Part shown: piece after piece, positions 17,165 through 26,082 of the stretch
Layout of the letters: the number at the start of each line of letters is the position of its first letter
How positions within the stretch are numbered: position 1 is the first letter of the stretch
Assembly: GCF_001999945.1 (NCBI RefSeq)
Contig: NZ_CP019650.1
Span: forward strand, 2,480,001 to 2,544,000
Origin: Microbulbifer agarilyticus
Lineage (GTDB): Bacteria; Pseudomonadota; Gammaproteobacteria; Pseudomonadales; Cellvibrionaceae
DNA length: 64,000 nucleotides
Reading direction: 5' to 3'
Position numbers and translations under genes: made by a program
Notes under the pieces: model-generated
What the model saw: only the letters and a program-made list of their open reading frames with translations
Database searches by the model: none
Told to the model about the DNA's origin: nothing

Positions 17165-17980
17165 TCAGAAGCTGAACTTGTAGCCCACGCCTAGATTGAA
17201 GATCCAGGAATCGTAGTCCATGTCCTCTCTGATACGGATGGTGTCGAAGACAATGTCATTTCGCAGCGCGATATTATCAACACCCAGTTCTAGTTCAGGG
17301 TCCGCATCTACCCACATGGCCGAAGCATTAAACAGCCAGTTGGCGTCGCGGCCAAACTCAATATCGATACCGACCTGAGCGGTCCAGCCCCAGGAGCTAC
17401 CGAAAGTCATCAGACCACGATCAGCCCGGCCAACAAACTGACCGTTATCGTTGATCACATCTTCGATAAACACTGGGCGCAGATAATCCTGCTTGATATC
17501 GGTGTAATTTACGCCCAAACCAAAATATGGTTGAACCCAACTTTCTACACACACCGGATACCAATTGGCAAACAAGCTGGTCACGCTGGTATCAAAGCCG
17601 CGCAGACGGTCGCGGCGCCGAATATCGATATCTTCACCAGTGGCAGTAATGGTGTAGTCCGCATCCATGTCGGCCTGATTCATGTGGTACAACTCAACCG
17701 CCCAGTGGTCGGCGACAAAGAAAGTACCATTAATAAACCATGAGGAATCGCTATCGACAGTAATGCGCTCACGAATCTCTACCGGAATCGTCGAATCTGG
17801 ATCATCCGGATCCACGATGTCGATGACGTTGCGGTTAGAAAAAACAGAAGTGCTGTCCGCGTCGACATAAGAGCCCCCGACGCGCAAAATGAAATCGCCA
17901 CCAGTAAAATCGGCAATGGCCGGTGAGGTCGCACTGGCGGCGGCAATCGCCAGCGGTAGAAGAAGAGACTTGGTTCGCAT
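17165..17980 (-). CDS. OmpW family outer membrane protein
   Basis: Eight-stranded outer-membrane barrel of 271 residues. ATG 17980 has a perfect AAGGAG five bases upstream and opens a signal peptide (MRTKSLLLPLAIAAASATSPAIA). The mature chain has GGDFILRVGGSYVDADS, the N-terminal strand pattern of OmpW, then HWAVELYHMNQADMD, VQPYFGLGVNYTDI and AQVGIDIEFG, and ends in YKFSF with a terminal Phe. OmpW proteins form narrow hydrophobic channels linked to small-molecule uptake and stress. A DPDDPDST acidic insert lies in an extracellular loop near residue 52. Monocistronic, with its own terminator. Confidence 0.88.
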   Translation of the reverse strand: MRTKSLLLPLAIAAASATSPAIADFTGGDFILRVGGSYVDADSTSVFSNRNVIDIVDPDDPDSTIPVEIRERITVDSDSSWFINGTFFVADHWAVELYHMNQADMDADYTITATGEDIDIRRRDRLRGFDTSVTSLFANWYPVCVESWVQPYFGLGVNYTDIKQDYLRPVFIEDVINDNGQFVGRADRGLMTFGSSWGWTAQVGIDIEFGRDANWLFNASAMWVDADPELELGVDNIALRNDIVFDTIRIREDMDYDSWIFNLGVGYKFSF

Positions 17981-18388
17981 GGTAACTCCTTTTAACACTA
18001 AATGCTCCATAGCCGCCGGGGACACCGAACAAAAAATGACCCGTGCGTGCGGTTAGTTTCAGTATAGGTGGAGTTTTCTAAAAAACAGCAAGTACTGCCT
18101 AAGGTTTAACCCGCAAATGGGAAGAAATTTCTGCAAAAAGTTTTCGCCCAAAAAAAATGCCCGCCATAGGGCGGGCCAGATTTCTCGAACACACTTTCAG
18201 GAGGAGAGTTTGCGACGCACTGAGTAAACAAATGCTCAGCTGTCTGTGTTTAGGTATAGCAGAGCAACACCCTCTATCTCCTTAACTGTCATCAAACCCT
18301 TTGCATTGCGGCAGTAAACTGCGCCGACCAAAGCCATGGCGGAATATATAGCCGAAGCTTTGTCTTTAAAGTATTTACCGATGGCAAA
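17981..18388. other. 408-base intergenic region
   Basis: Contains the leader of the minus-strand OmpW-like gene and the terminator of the glutamine-synthetase-family gene (18150-18176). AGGAGGAG occurs at 18199-18206 but is followed by no ORF longer than 20 codons. No other feature was seen. Confidence 0.5.
18150..18176 (-). terminator. Strong intrinsic terminator of the PuuA-type gene
   Basis: Minus strand: GCCCGCC paired with GGCGGGC (18159-18165 with 18170-18176) followed by T-run of eight (18157-18150). It lies about 210 bases after the stop at 18389, leaving a long 3' UTR. Confidence 0.88.
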
Positions 18389-19774
18389 TTACGCGCGATG
18401 CAAATAACTCTGGTATTCAACGTCAGTAACACGTGCGGAAATTTCCGCCTGTTCCTGTCGTTTCAATAATACAAACAAATCTACAAATTCGGGATCAAGG
18501 TATTCACGCCACAACGCACTTTTCTCGAAGCGTTTCAGCGCACCACTCCAGGTATTGATGAGCTGCTCACTCTCTACCTGATACGCATCCCCTTCCACCG
18601 GCGCACCCGGCTGGAGTTTATTTTCCAGACCGTGACAAACCCCGGCGAGTATTGCCGCCAGCACCAGGTAGGCGTTTACATCGGCACCGGCGATACGGTG
18701 CTCAATGCGGCGCGCCGCAGGTTCACTCGCGGGGATACGGAATGTCACCGTGCGGTTGTCGTAACCCCAACACAGATTCAAGGGCGCATGACTGCTTTCC
18801 TGAAAACGACGGTATGAGTTTGCGTGGGGGGCAAAAATCGCCATGGCGTCATTGGCCGTCGCCATCATACCCGCCACTGCTTGTTGCAATAGCTCGGAGC
18901 CTTCATCAGTGCCGTCGTTAAAGACGTTATTGCCGTCTTTATCAACCAGGCTCATATGCACGTGCATACCATTGCCCGCTTGCTCACCAAACGGTTTGGC
19001 CATTGTGCTAACCCGCAGTCCATGGCTGCGTGCAACACCTTTTAACAGGCGCTTGAACAACAAGGTCTGATCGGCAACTTTTACCGGGTCATCGCTATGC
19101 AATAAATTGATTTCAAACTGGCCGGGCGCGCACTCAGAAAGAATGGAGTCTGCAGGAATCCCCTGCTCCTCACAAGCTGCGCGCACGTCGGCAAAGAAGT
19201 GCCGCTGGGCATCCAGCTCTGCCAAGTCGTATACGTCGGTAGAGGGTACCAGGTCGCTATCGTTATCACTGACCGGGCGCGGACGCCCTAATTCATCGGT
19301 GTCCTCACGCAACAGGTAAAACTCCACCTCGGTTGCGCACACGGCCTTCAGACCAAGACACGCCAGGCGCTCAACCACCTTCTGCAATTGCGCGCGCGGA
19401 TCTGCGTAAAGCACTGAACCATCGGCCTCATGCAATTGCATGTGCAGCTGCGCGGTCTGCTCGCGATGCCACGGGGCCAGACAAATTGGCGAAACAGGCT
19501 GGCAAACCCCATCGCTGTCACCACTGGCAAATACCAACGGACTGTTTTCAACATCGCGACCCCAGATATCCAAGCTCACGGCACTGCGGGGCATCTGCAA
19601 GCCACCCTTCAAGAGCTTTTTAGCGGAATCTGCCGGCAGCCACTTCCCCCTTGGCACACCGTTAATGTCAAAGGCGAAGCCTTCGATCCATTTAAGGTCC
19701 GGGTGATCTGCAAGGAAAGCATTCGAGGTTTCGAGGATTTCCGCGGGCGGCTGGTATTTTTCTTTTGCTGCCAT
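18389..19774 (-). CDS. Glutamine synthetase family enzyme, probable gamma-glutamylpolyamine synthetase (PuuA type)
   Basis: ATP-dependent ligase expected to gamma-glutamylate putrescine or another polyamine, the first step of the gamma-glutamylated putrescine route. The glutamine-synthetase fold is visible in CATEVEFYLL (metal-binding Glu), SECAPGQFEINLL, GNGMHVHMSLVDKDG (ATP/His segment) and RIEHRIAGADVNAYLVLAAILAG near the C-terminus. The N-terminal WIEGFAFDINGVPRGKWLP replaces the beta-grasp pattern of true GlnA, and the adenylylation loop is missing, both as in PuuA. Length 461 is normal. The polyamine aminotransferase gene lies just upstream on the same strand, which supports a polyamine role. 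Separate hairpins suggest semi-independent expression. Confidence 0.85.
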   Translation of the reverse strand: MAAKEKYQPPAEILETSNAFLADHPDLKWIEGFAFDINGVPRGKWLPADSAKKLLKGGLQMPRSAVSLDIWGRDVENSPLVFASGDSDGVCQPVSPICLAPWHREQTAQLHMQLHEADGSVLYADPRAQLQKVVERLACLGLKAVCATEVEFYLLREDTDELGRPRPVSDNDSDLVPSTDVYDLAELDAQRHFFADVRAACEEQGIPADSILSECAPGQFEINLLHSDDPVKVADQTLLFKRLLKGVARSHGLRVSTMAKPFGEQAGNGMHVHMSLVDKDGNNVFNDGTDEGSELLQQAVAGMMATANDAMAIFAPHANSYRRFQESSHAPLNLCWGYDNRTVTFRIPASEPAARRIEHRIAGADVNAYLVLAAILAGVCHGLENKLQPGAPVEGDAYQVESEQLINTWSGALKRFEKSALWREYLDPEFVDLFVLLKRQEQAEISARVTDVEYQSYLHRA

Positions 19775-19816
19775 AAAAGGGATTCACGCTGTTGAAGGAT
19801 GCTATTGAAAGGAAAT

Positions 19817-19844
19817 GGCCCCCACTACAAATCCAGTGGGGGCC
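19817..19844 (-). terminator. Hairpin between the aminotransferase and PuuA-type genes
   Basis: GGCCCCCACT (19817-19826) pairs with AGTGGGGGCC (19835-19844), eight-base loop, just after the aminotransferase stop at 19856. On the minus strand only ATTTCC follows, so it may attenuate rather than fully end transcription before the next gene. Confidence 0.6.
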
Positions 19845-19855
19845 CGCTATGGATT

Positions 19856-21205
19856 TTACGCCATGGCCTTGGCGGTTTCATCCAGCGCACGGTGTGCCTT
19901 GTCCACCAGCTCGTCAATATGTGCGGTATCCAGAATCAGCGGCGGAGCAATAATCATGGTGTCGCCGGTTGCGCGCATCACCAGACCATTTTTGATGCTC
20001 ATGTCGCGACAAACCGCACCAGCAGTGCAATCATCGTCAAAGCGCGCGCGGCTACCTTTATCTTTCACCAATTCCAGTGCGCCTACCAAACCGAGGGTAC
20101 GCGCCTCGCCCACGATGGGGTGATCGGACAGTTCCGCCCAACGTTTGGCGAGGTATGGGCCGGTGACATCCCGCACGTTTTCAATGATTTTTTCATTGCG
20201 CAGGATGTTGAGGGTCACGATGCCCGCCATACAGGCTGCCGGGTGTGCGGAGTAAGTATAACCGTGGGTAAACTCACCGCCCTTCGCCTTGATCACTTCC
20301 GCTACGCGGTCGCTCACCATAGTACCACCCAGCGGGAAGTAACCATTGGTTACTGCCTTGGCAAAGGTCATCAGATCCGGCTTCATGCCATAGTAGTCGG
20401 CACCGAACCATTCACCGGTACGTCCGAAGCCAAAGATTACTTCGTCCATTACCAGCAGAATGTCGTACTGATCCAGAACCTTCTTCACCTCAGGCCAGTA
20501 GGTTTCCGGCGGGATAATCACACCGCCCGCACCCTGAATTGGCTCGGCAATAAAGGCGGCTACTTTCTCTGGGCCCAATTCCTGAATCTTTTCATCCAGA
20601 CAACGCGCGGCGTAAACACCAAACTCCTCCGGTGACATATCGCCACCTTCGCCGAACCAGTATGGCTGCTGGATGTGCTCAATGTAGTCCAGTGCCTGGA
20701 ACTGCTTGTGCATACCGCTCATGCCACCCAGGCTGGCACCACCAATAGTGGAGCCGTGGTAGGCGTTTTGGCGGGAGATCACAATACGCTTCTGAGGCTG
20801 GTCTTTCAGGTCCCAGTAGCGACGAATAATTCGCAGGTTGGTGTCATTGGCCTCACTACCGGAACCGGTGAAGAACACATTGTTCATACCGGCCGGGGTC
20901 ACTTCGGAAAGCAGGTCGGCGAGTTCAATGGAGGGCACGGTGGTGCACTGGAAAAAGCTGTTGTAGAACGGCAGTTTATTGAGCTGCTCGTAAATTGCTT
21001 CACTAATTTCCCGGCGGCTGTAGCCGAGGTTACAACACCACAGGCCGGACATGCCGTCGAGCATGGTGTGGCCATCGATATCGGTGATGTACGGACCTTC
21101 CGCACTGGTGATTACACGGGTGCCCTGTTTGCCAAGGTCGTGGAAATCGGTAAACGGATGCAACAGGTGATCGCGGTCATGCTGTTGTAGCTGATTTTTG
21201 TTCAT
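19856..21205 (-). CDS. Class III aminotransferase, putrescine/polyamine:pyruvate type (SpuC-like)
   Basis: PLP enzyme of 449 residues that transaminates putrescine, cadaverine or similar amines with pyruvate. Family features: HPFTDFHDLGKQGTRVI at the N-terminus, FTGSGSEANDTNLRIIRRYW (phosphate contact), AEPIQGAGGVIIPPETYWP, the PLP-phosphate Asp in MDEVIFGFGRTGEWFG, and the Schiff-base Lys in MTFAKAVTNGYFPLGG. ATG 21205 has AGGAG eight bases upstream; longer reading in frame is possible but the family starts here. Next to a PuuA-type synthetase it points to putrescine catabolism. Arginine from the neighbouring cyanophycin genes could feed this route through putrescine; that link is inference. 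Confidence 0.87.
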   Translation of the reverse strand: MNKNQLQQHDRDHLLHPFTDFHDLGKQGTRVITSAEGPYITDIDGHTMLDGMSGLWCCNLGYSRREISEAIYEQLNKLPFYNSFFQCTTVPSIELADLLSEVTPAGMNNVFFTGSGSEANDTNLRIIRRYWDLKDQPQKRIVISRQNAYHGSTIGGASLGGMSGMHKQFQALDYIEHIQQPYWFGEGGDMSPEEFGVYAARCLDEKIQELGPEKVAAFIAEPIQGAGGVIIPPETYWPEVKKVLDQYDILLVMDEVIFGFGRTGEWFGADYYGMKPDLMTFAKAVTNGYFPLGGTMVSDRVAEVIKAKGGEFTHGYTYSAHPAACMAGIVTLNILRNEKIIENVRDVTGPYLAKRWAELSDHPIVGEARTLGLVGALELVKDKGSRARFDDDCTAGAVCRDMSIKNGLVMRATGDTMIIAPPLILDTAHIDELVDKAHRALDETAKAMA

Positions 21206-21538
21206 GAACTCACTCCTGAATCGAAAGACGCCTGCGCCATCTATACATTGCAGACGGCGCCGTAAAATGTGATCACATTCTAGAGGCAAGACCGGAAGTG
21301 GTGCAACCGCTATTCGCAACTCAGTCGCAGCTCAATCGAAACACGGCCACCGCCGCACGAATAGCACTAGCCTAGTGCCACTCGGCCACGAGTAGTTGTG
21401 CGGTTTGAGACCAACAATGGCGAGAAAGTAAGGAAGGGGGTGGCCAGTGCCCTGCAGCAGCTCTGAACCCAAAAATTGATGCAGACCGACCGGTCAATGC
21501 GGTATGTCGCGTGACTCGGTCGGCGATAAAGAGAGGAT
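21206..21538. other. 333-base intergenic region
   Basis: Upstream region of the SpuC-like gene and 3' region of the cyanophycinase operon. I see no clear terminator, ORF or named motif. Confidence 0.4.
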
Positions 21539-22867
21539 TTAACTAGAAGCCGGCGTAACAGTCACCGCTACAGGCACCACATCCAGGGTGACATCAACCA
21601 CCGAATACTGGTCTTTGGTACCCGAGCCATAGCGCCAGAAACCCCGAGACTGCTCGGTCTGCTGGAACTGGAACAATACCCCCTGCCCCGTTTCGTCGCT
21701 AAAAGCGTAGCGCCGCAACTCACGAACTTCTCGATTGTCCAGCAAGGAAAAGCCCAGCAAATGATCCAGGCGCTGGTTTGCCAGCGCGATACCGGCGCCT
21801 TGGGTCGCGCGATAACCAAAGGCTTCCTGGCCGGGGGTTTCACTGCCAGCAATCGTGACCTCGCCAGTTTCCCAGGCCAGAGTATCCTCAGTACTCAAAA
21901 CACTGAGACGCAAACCTTTGGCCGCGAATGGCTCCTCTACAGGCCCAAACCGTGCAGTGCGGCCATCTACCACTACCAGATTGCCAGCACCGAGAACTTT
22001 CAGGGTCTTGTTGCCGAGGTTTACCAGCAGTGCGGTGTCTTCATCCACACCGTAGCCAACCCTGAAAGCTTCCTCAGAGGCGAAACCCAACGCCCGGATC
22101 AAGCGCCCCAAGCGCGCTTTGCGATCAAAGTGCTGATCCACCACACCAAAGGGCAGAAAGCCGAGACCGCGCGCCAGTAACAGCTGCCCAGACTCCTGAC
22201 TTTCCATACCCGCGTACACTTCAACGCTGGGCAGAGTCAGCGCACTCAAGGAGTCTCCCGCTGCAATCATGGTTTTACTCATAATTGCGGCACCGGCGCT
22301 GGTACCGCCAACGATCGCGCCCTGCGACAGCTGCGAGCGAATCGCGGTGAGGACCGGGCCATCTTGCCCGTCAGCACTTAACAACGTAGCGGTGATTTTG
22401 GTCTGATCGCCACCGACAAACCAAATACCACCAACGTCCGCCAACTCTTCGGCAAGCGCTACGTCGCGGCCACCATCGCGCCACAGGCTTTCATCCACCG
22501 ATTCTGTGGAGGCATCGTCTTTTACGGCGATGGGCAGCACGCGAATGTCACCAGCAAAACCAAAATGCCGCAAATCATCGGCAAACTGTTGCGCATAGTG
22601 CGCGGGTCGACCGGAGGCCGCCGGCACAATCGCCACACTAGGCAGCTCTGGGGGAATAGATTCGATAAACGCCCGGTAGACATCTTTGTTATCGCTTCTA
22701 AGCGCTCCACCCACAATCAGCAATCGGCCAGATTCACTGGCAACGTGGGTTGCACCCGGCTCTGCCGATGCATCTTTTTCCGGAGTCCCGTCACTTTTAC
22801 TGGAGCAAGCGGCTCCAGCAAACGCAAACACTAACAGCGAAAGACTCGCAATACGCCACAGGCTCAT
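21539..22867 (-). CDS. Exported cyanophycinase-like peptidase S51 (probable lipoprotein)
   Basis: Serine exopeptidase expected to release beta-Asp-Arg dipeptides from cyanophycin. The N-terminus (WRIASLSLLVFAFAGAAC) is a signal peptide with a near-lipobox ending at Cys21, followed by a charged linker, so the enzyme is probably anchored in a membrane and exposed outside the cytoplasm. Peptidase S51 motifs: GRLLIVGGALRSDN, IVPAASGR, WFVGGDQTK, nucleophile Ser190 in GGTSAGAA, and VVDQHF (His246) with a following Arg-rich RKARLGRL, the pattern seen in cyanophycinases. The C-terminal ~130 residues exceed the catalytic core and form an extra beta-rich region. Its ATG overlaps the AraC-type gene stop (ATGA), so it is translationally coupled and last in the operon. 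Confidence 0.83.
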   Translation of the reverse strand: MSLWRIASLSLLVFAFAGAACSSKSDGTPEKDASAEPGATHVASESGRLLIVGGALRSDNKDVYRAFIESIPPELPSVAIVPAASGRPAHYAQQFADDLRHFGFAGDIRVLPIAVKDDASTESVDESLWRDGGRDVALAEELADVGGIWFVGGDQTKITATLLSADGQDGPVLTAIRSQLSQGAIVGGTSAGAAIMSKTMIAAGDSLSALTLPSVEVYAGMESQESGQLLLARGLGFLPFGVVDQHFDRKARLGRLIRALGFASEEAFRVGYGVDEDTALLVNLGNKTLKVLGAGNLVVVDGRTARFGPVEEPFAAKGLRLSVLSTEDTLAWETGEVTIAGSETPGQEAFGYRATQGAGIALANQRLDHLLGFSLLDNREVRELRRYAFSDETGQGVLFQFQQTEQSRGFWRYGSGTKDQYSVVDVTLDVVPVAVTVTPASS

Positions 22868-23271
22868 AAACTTACCCCTACCCGAAAATTCTCCAACTTC
22901 GGCGAATCCACACAGAACTGAAGTGCGGCATCGGAAGGTTCGCCGAACATCCGTTCTCCCCGTGGGCTCCGCCCAAAATGTTCTTTAAAGCAGCGACTAA
23001 AATGGGAAGCAGAGCGAAAGCCACATTGCTGCCCGATAGCATCGATACTCTGCTCACTTTCCAGCAACAGCACGCGTGCATGCTGCAACCGCAACTCGCG
23101 ATAAAAACGTGCCGGTAATATGCCCTTGAAACGGCTGAATATACGCTCAAGCTTTTTCACCGAAATATCCAGATAAGTGGCCAACTCCCCAGTGCGCAAT
23201 GGCTCCGCGAGGTTATTGCTCATCAACGCAAGCGCTTCATCCAGTAACTGTCGATCTTGCAATACCACCAC
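22864..23271 (-). CDS. AraC-type DNA-binding domain protein (lacks sensor domain)
   Basis: Transcription regulator consisting almost only of the two-helix-turn-helix AraC domain. In 135 residues, HTH1 (TGELATYLDISVKKLERIF) lies near 27-45 and HTH2 (AIGQQCGFRSASHFSRCFKEHFG) near 78-100; it resembles the C-terminal domain of GlxA/ArgR-type AraC regulators, whose full proteins are about 320 residues with a PfpI-like N-terminal half. That half is absent. It is unlikely to be a decayed fragment, because a GTG start has GAGG seven bases upstream and sits 12 bases after the iadA stop, and the stop overlaps the cyanophycinase start. It probably regulates this operon; how it senses a ligand is unclear. 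The last ~30 residues are unrelated to the family. Confidence 0.8.
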   Translation of the reverse strand: MVVLQDRQLLDEALALMSNNLAEPLRTGELATYLDISVKKLERIFSRFKGILPARFYRELRLQHARVLLLESEQSIDAIGQQCGFRSASHFSRCFKEHFGRSPRGERMFGEPSDAALQFCVDSPKLENFRVGVSL

Positions 23272-23283
23272 AACAGAACCTCG

Positions 23284-24456
23284 CTATTCAGAGTGTTGAG
23301 ACGTCTGCAACGACTGGTCAAACAACTGCCAGCGGCCACGTGCCATTACATGCGTAATTTGGAATCGTTCAGGATCTACCAGCAGTAGGTCGGCATCGCG
23401 ACCAGGAGCTACTTGCCCCTTGCGCTTCAGGCCGAGGGCCCGCGCCGGGTTGCTGGTGACTGTCTGCAACGCGCGTGACAATTCTACTTTCTCATCCTGC
23501 ACCGTCCGTCGGAACTCGTCGAATAAGCTGGTGATAGCGCCCACTTCCATATTCTGCAGCTGACCCAAGTCGCAGAAATTTGTCAGTGAGCCCTGCGCGT
23601 CCGAAGAAAACGTAAGCTGGTCTATTGGCGCACCGAGCTCGAGCGCCAGCGACAACGCCTGGCTCGCGCGCATCTCGCCACTCGCCAGAATTTCATCGGT
23701 GGTGGATGTAGTGAAGTCGATAAAACCACCGGCACAGGCAAATTCCACACCCTGCTCCAATAGCGAACGGTTGCGATTCATATGGGTCGGATAAAACTGG
23801 GCAATGGGAATTTCAGAATTTTCAACCACATCAAACAATGGCTGCAGACGGTCAGCGCCGTCACCCACATGCACACTGATGACACCACCCTTTCCGCTCA
23901 ACATTCCCGCAACCCGAGCATCGGACGCAATGCGCGTTAACTCATCACGAGTGGGATGAGAAGAACGGTGGTCGGAAATCGCCAATTCACCCACACCGAT
24001 AATGTTGTCGATAAGGATGATGTCGCCACGCACACTACCGGTCAGGGTATTCACCGGTACTTGATAGGAGCCCGTCTGGATAAAGCATGAGATACCCTGC
24101 TCTTCCAGGGACTTGGCCTTACCGAACAACTCATTCAGGGTGCGGGTAATCGCATCGGTACCCAGGGCACCAACAATAGAAGTAACACCTCCGGCAATCG
24201 CATCGCGTACGTTCAACTCCGGCGTACGCGAGCCGAAGCCACCCTCACCACCGCCGCCAGTGATATGTACCAGCGAGTCAACCAGACCTGGCATCAACCA
24301 GGCGCCATCGGCATCCACCACTTGGCCGACGTTGTCGGGCAAGGCCAGCTGCTGATCGATTTTTGCCACCCGATCGCCCGCCACCAACACATCACAGCGG
24401 CCGAGACTGCGGGGGGAAAATACCTCCGCATTTTTTATCAGAGTAATTTGAGACAT
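23284..24456 (-). CDS. iadA: IadA-like isoaspartyl dipeptidase (amidohydrolase superfamily)
   Basis: Cytosolic metallopeptidase expected to split beta-aspartyl dipeptides such as beta-Asp-Arg into Asp and Arg. The 390-residue product follows IadA closely: GGGGEGG with Glu71, TGSYQVP with Tyr131, ISDHRS with Arg164, VHVGD (His196), PTHMNRN (His225, Arg228) and SSDAQGS with Asp286. Two metal-site positions differ from E. coli IadA in my alignment: the HxH pair reads L-V-H (Leu62 replaces the first His), and the carbamylated Lys position reads Glu157 (GVGELAISDH). Glu can replace this Lys in related amidohydrolases, but loss of the first His is odd. It lies 17 bases after the YfcC-type carrier gene and 12 before the AraC-type gene, within one operon with an exported cyanophycinase. 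Start ATG 24456 matches the family N-terminus. Confidence 0.83.
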   Translation of the reverse strand: MSQITLIKNAEVFSPRSLGRCDVLVAGDRVAKIDQQLALPDNVGQVVDADGAWLMPGLVDSLVHITGGGGEGGFGSRTPELNVRDAIAGGVTSIVGALGTDAITRTLNELFGKAKSLEEQGISCFIQTGSYQVPVNTLTGSVRGDIILIDNIIGVGELAISDHRSSHPTRDELTRIASDARVAGMLSGKGGVISVHVGDGADRLQPLFDVVENSEIPIAQFYPTHMNRNRSLLEQGVEFACAGGFIDFTTSTTDEILASGEMRASQALSLALELGAPIDQLTFSSDAQGSLTNFCDLGQLQNMEVGAITSLFDEFRRTVQDEKVELSRALQTVTSNPARALGLKRKGQVAPGRDADLLLVDPERFQITHVMARGRWQLFDQSLQTSQHSE

Positions 24457-24473
24457 AAAAAACTGCTTAGAAG

Positions 24474-26015
24474 TTAAAAGCCGGAAACGGCCGCAACCAA
24501 TACCGCCAACGACGCGAATAAAAACAGCGCCCCTTGCAGCGGTAAAATAAACCGAATCCATACCCCCCAATCCAGACGCGCCGCACCCAGGCAGCCCATC
24601 AATGCTGCGGACGTGGGCACCACAATATTGGTGAGACCATCGCCAAGCTGGAACGCGAGCACAGCGGTCTGGCGAGTAACACCCACCACATCCGCAAGCG
24701 GTGCCATGATTGGCATGGTCAGTGCCGCCTGACCAGAGCCGGAGGTAATAAAGAAATTAAATACGGTTTGGAACACCAACATAAACCAGGCTGAAACCGC
24801 GCCCGATACATCGGCCAGGCTATTACCTGCCACATGCAAGATCGTATTCAGGATACTTGCGCCCTGCGGGTCATCACCGCCGAGCAACAATACTATGCCC
24901 TTGGCAAACGCCACCACCATCGCTGCAGGCAGCAACTGCTGAGCGCCTTCTTTAAACGCCGCCGCAGCCTTGTTGGCGGTAAGCCCATTCAGGCCAAACG
25001 CGATGGAAACCGCGGCGATCACGATACCCATGGTGAAAAACTGGCTGGCAATCTCGGGCAGGAAGTAGCTGCGCTCCACCACCCCCCAGATCATCCACGC
25101 GATGCCCGCACAGAACAGCAGTAACACCCAGCCATCCCCGCGGACCATCGTTTGCAATGCATTAGTCGACACAGACTTGTCGCGAAACACCTGGTCAGAA
25201 GCATAAGCCAGCGAGCGCGAAGGCTTATGCTGTATGCGACGGGCATACAAAATGGTGTATGCCGCCAGGCCGCAGGTTGCCACCAACCAAAGAGCCATGC
25301 GCAAACCACTGCCGGACATCAAAGGAACTCCGGCAATACCCTGGGCAATGCTTACCCCAAAAGGATTCATCCAGGAGGTGGCGAAACCTACCTGAGTCGC
25401 CACATAGGTAACCAGCAGTGCGGTGATGCTGTCATACCCCATGGAAACCAGCAGGGGCACAACGATCAACGTAAAAGGAATGACCTCTTCGCCCATACCG
25501 AACACCGCGCCACCGAGGGAAAATAGAAAGCACAGTATTACCAGGTACAGGTGCCCGGCTTCGCGATTGCGCGCAATCACTTGAAACAAACCCCGCTCCA
25601 CGGAGCCGCTGGCAAATATCAAGCCGAAGGCACCACCGGTCAGCAGGATAAATGCGAACACACCAATCGATGCGCCCCATTTGCTGCCGGACACCATGCC
25701 CTCAAAGGCAAAATTCAGAAAACCAATACCCCCGCCCTCTGCAAACAGTGCCAAACCTGCCGGTTCGTCGGATGCCTGCTTGTAGCTGGTCGGGTCAATC
25801 ACACTGCGTTCCACCCCATCCACCACGTTGGTGACGGTATCAAAGGTGCCCGCAGGGATTAAAAAATTCAGCGCAAACGCGACGACGGCTACCCCGAGCA
25901 ATATCAGGTAGGTATCCGGCATGGCCCAGGTCTTAGGCGCCTGCGATTCCACTGACTCGGAAAGGCTGGTGACAGCAGAGTTGGTTTCGCTCGTTTGCAT
26001 AGAAATAAACCGCAT
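24474..26015 (-). CDS. YfcC family inner-membrane carrier (DcuC/ion-transporter superfamily)
   Basis: Polytopic permease of 513 residues with about 12 hydrophobic segments, of the YfcC/ArgT-like group within the C4-dicarboxylate carrier superfamily; members are linked to basic amino acids or small peptides. Recognisable segments are PDTYLILLGVAVVAFALNFLIPAGTFDT near the start, FGMGEEVIPFTLIVVPLLVSMGYDS, and the repeat-like SGSGQAALTMPIMAPLADVVGV with LGDGLTNIVVPTSAALMG near the C-terminus, which form the re-entrant substrate loops. First gene of the operon with iadA, so the cargo is probably a beta-Asp dipeptide or arginine. ATG 26015 and ATG 26000 are both possible; neither has a clear ribosome site. 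Confidence 0.83.
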   Translation of the reverse strand: MRFISMQTSETNSAVTSLSESVESQAPKTWAMPDTYLILLGVAVVAFALNFLIPAGTFDTVTNVVDGVERSVIDPTSYKQASDEPAGLALFAEGGGIGFLNFAFEGMVSGSKWGASIGVFAFILLTGGAFGLIFASGSVERGLFQVIARNREAGHLYLVILCFLFSLGGAVFGMGEEVIPFTLIVVPLLVSMGYDSITALLVTYVATQVGFATSWMNPFGVSIAQGIAGVPLMSGSGLRMALWLVATCGLAAYTILYARRIQHKPSRSLAYASDQVFRDKSVSTNALQTMVRGDGWVLLLFCAGIAWMIWGVVERSYFLPEIASQFFTMGIVIAAVSIAFGLNGLTANKAAAAFKEGAQQLLPAAMVVAFAKGIVLLLGGDDPQGASILNTILHVAGNSLADVSGAVSAWFMLVFQTVFNFFITSGSGQAALTMPIMAPLADVVGVTRQTAVLAFQLGDGLTNIVVPTSAALMGCLGAARLDWGVWIRFILPLQGALFLFASLAVLVAAVSGF

Positions 26016-26082
26016 TAAAAAGAAAAATTACCAGCGGGCGCGCAACGCACGCCCGCTGGGATCAGGTCCTGTGAGACGCCGA

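Noticed and set aside
16991-17194. 67-codon frame in the gap before the OmpW-like gene
   Set aside because: Covers the OmpW terminator hairpin and runs into that gene's end; no ribosome site or homology signal.
18199-18260. Perfect AGGAGGAG with short downstream frames
   Set aside because: Only 5- to 17-codon frames follow, at poor spacing, so no gene is supported.
19799-20635. 278-codon plus-strand frame
   Set aside because: Antisense to the SpuC-like aminotransferase, with no recognisable domain.
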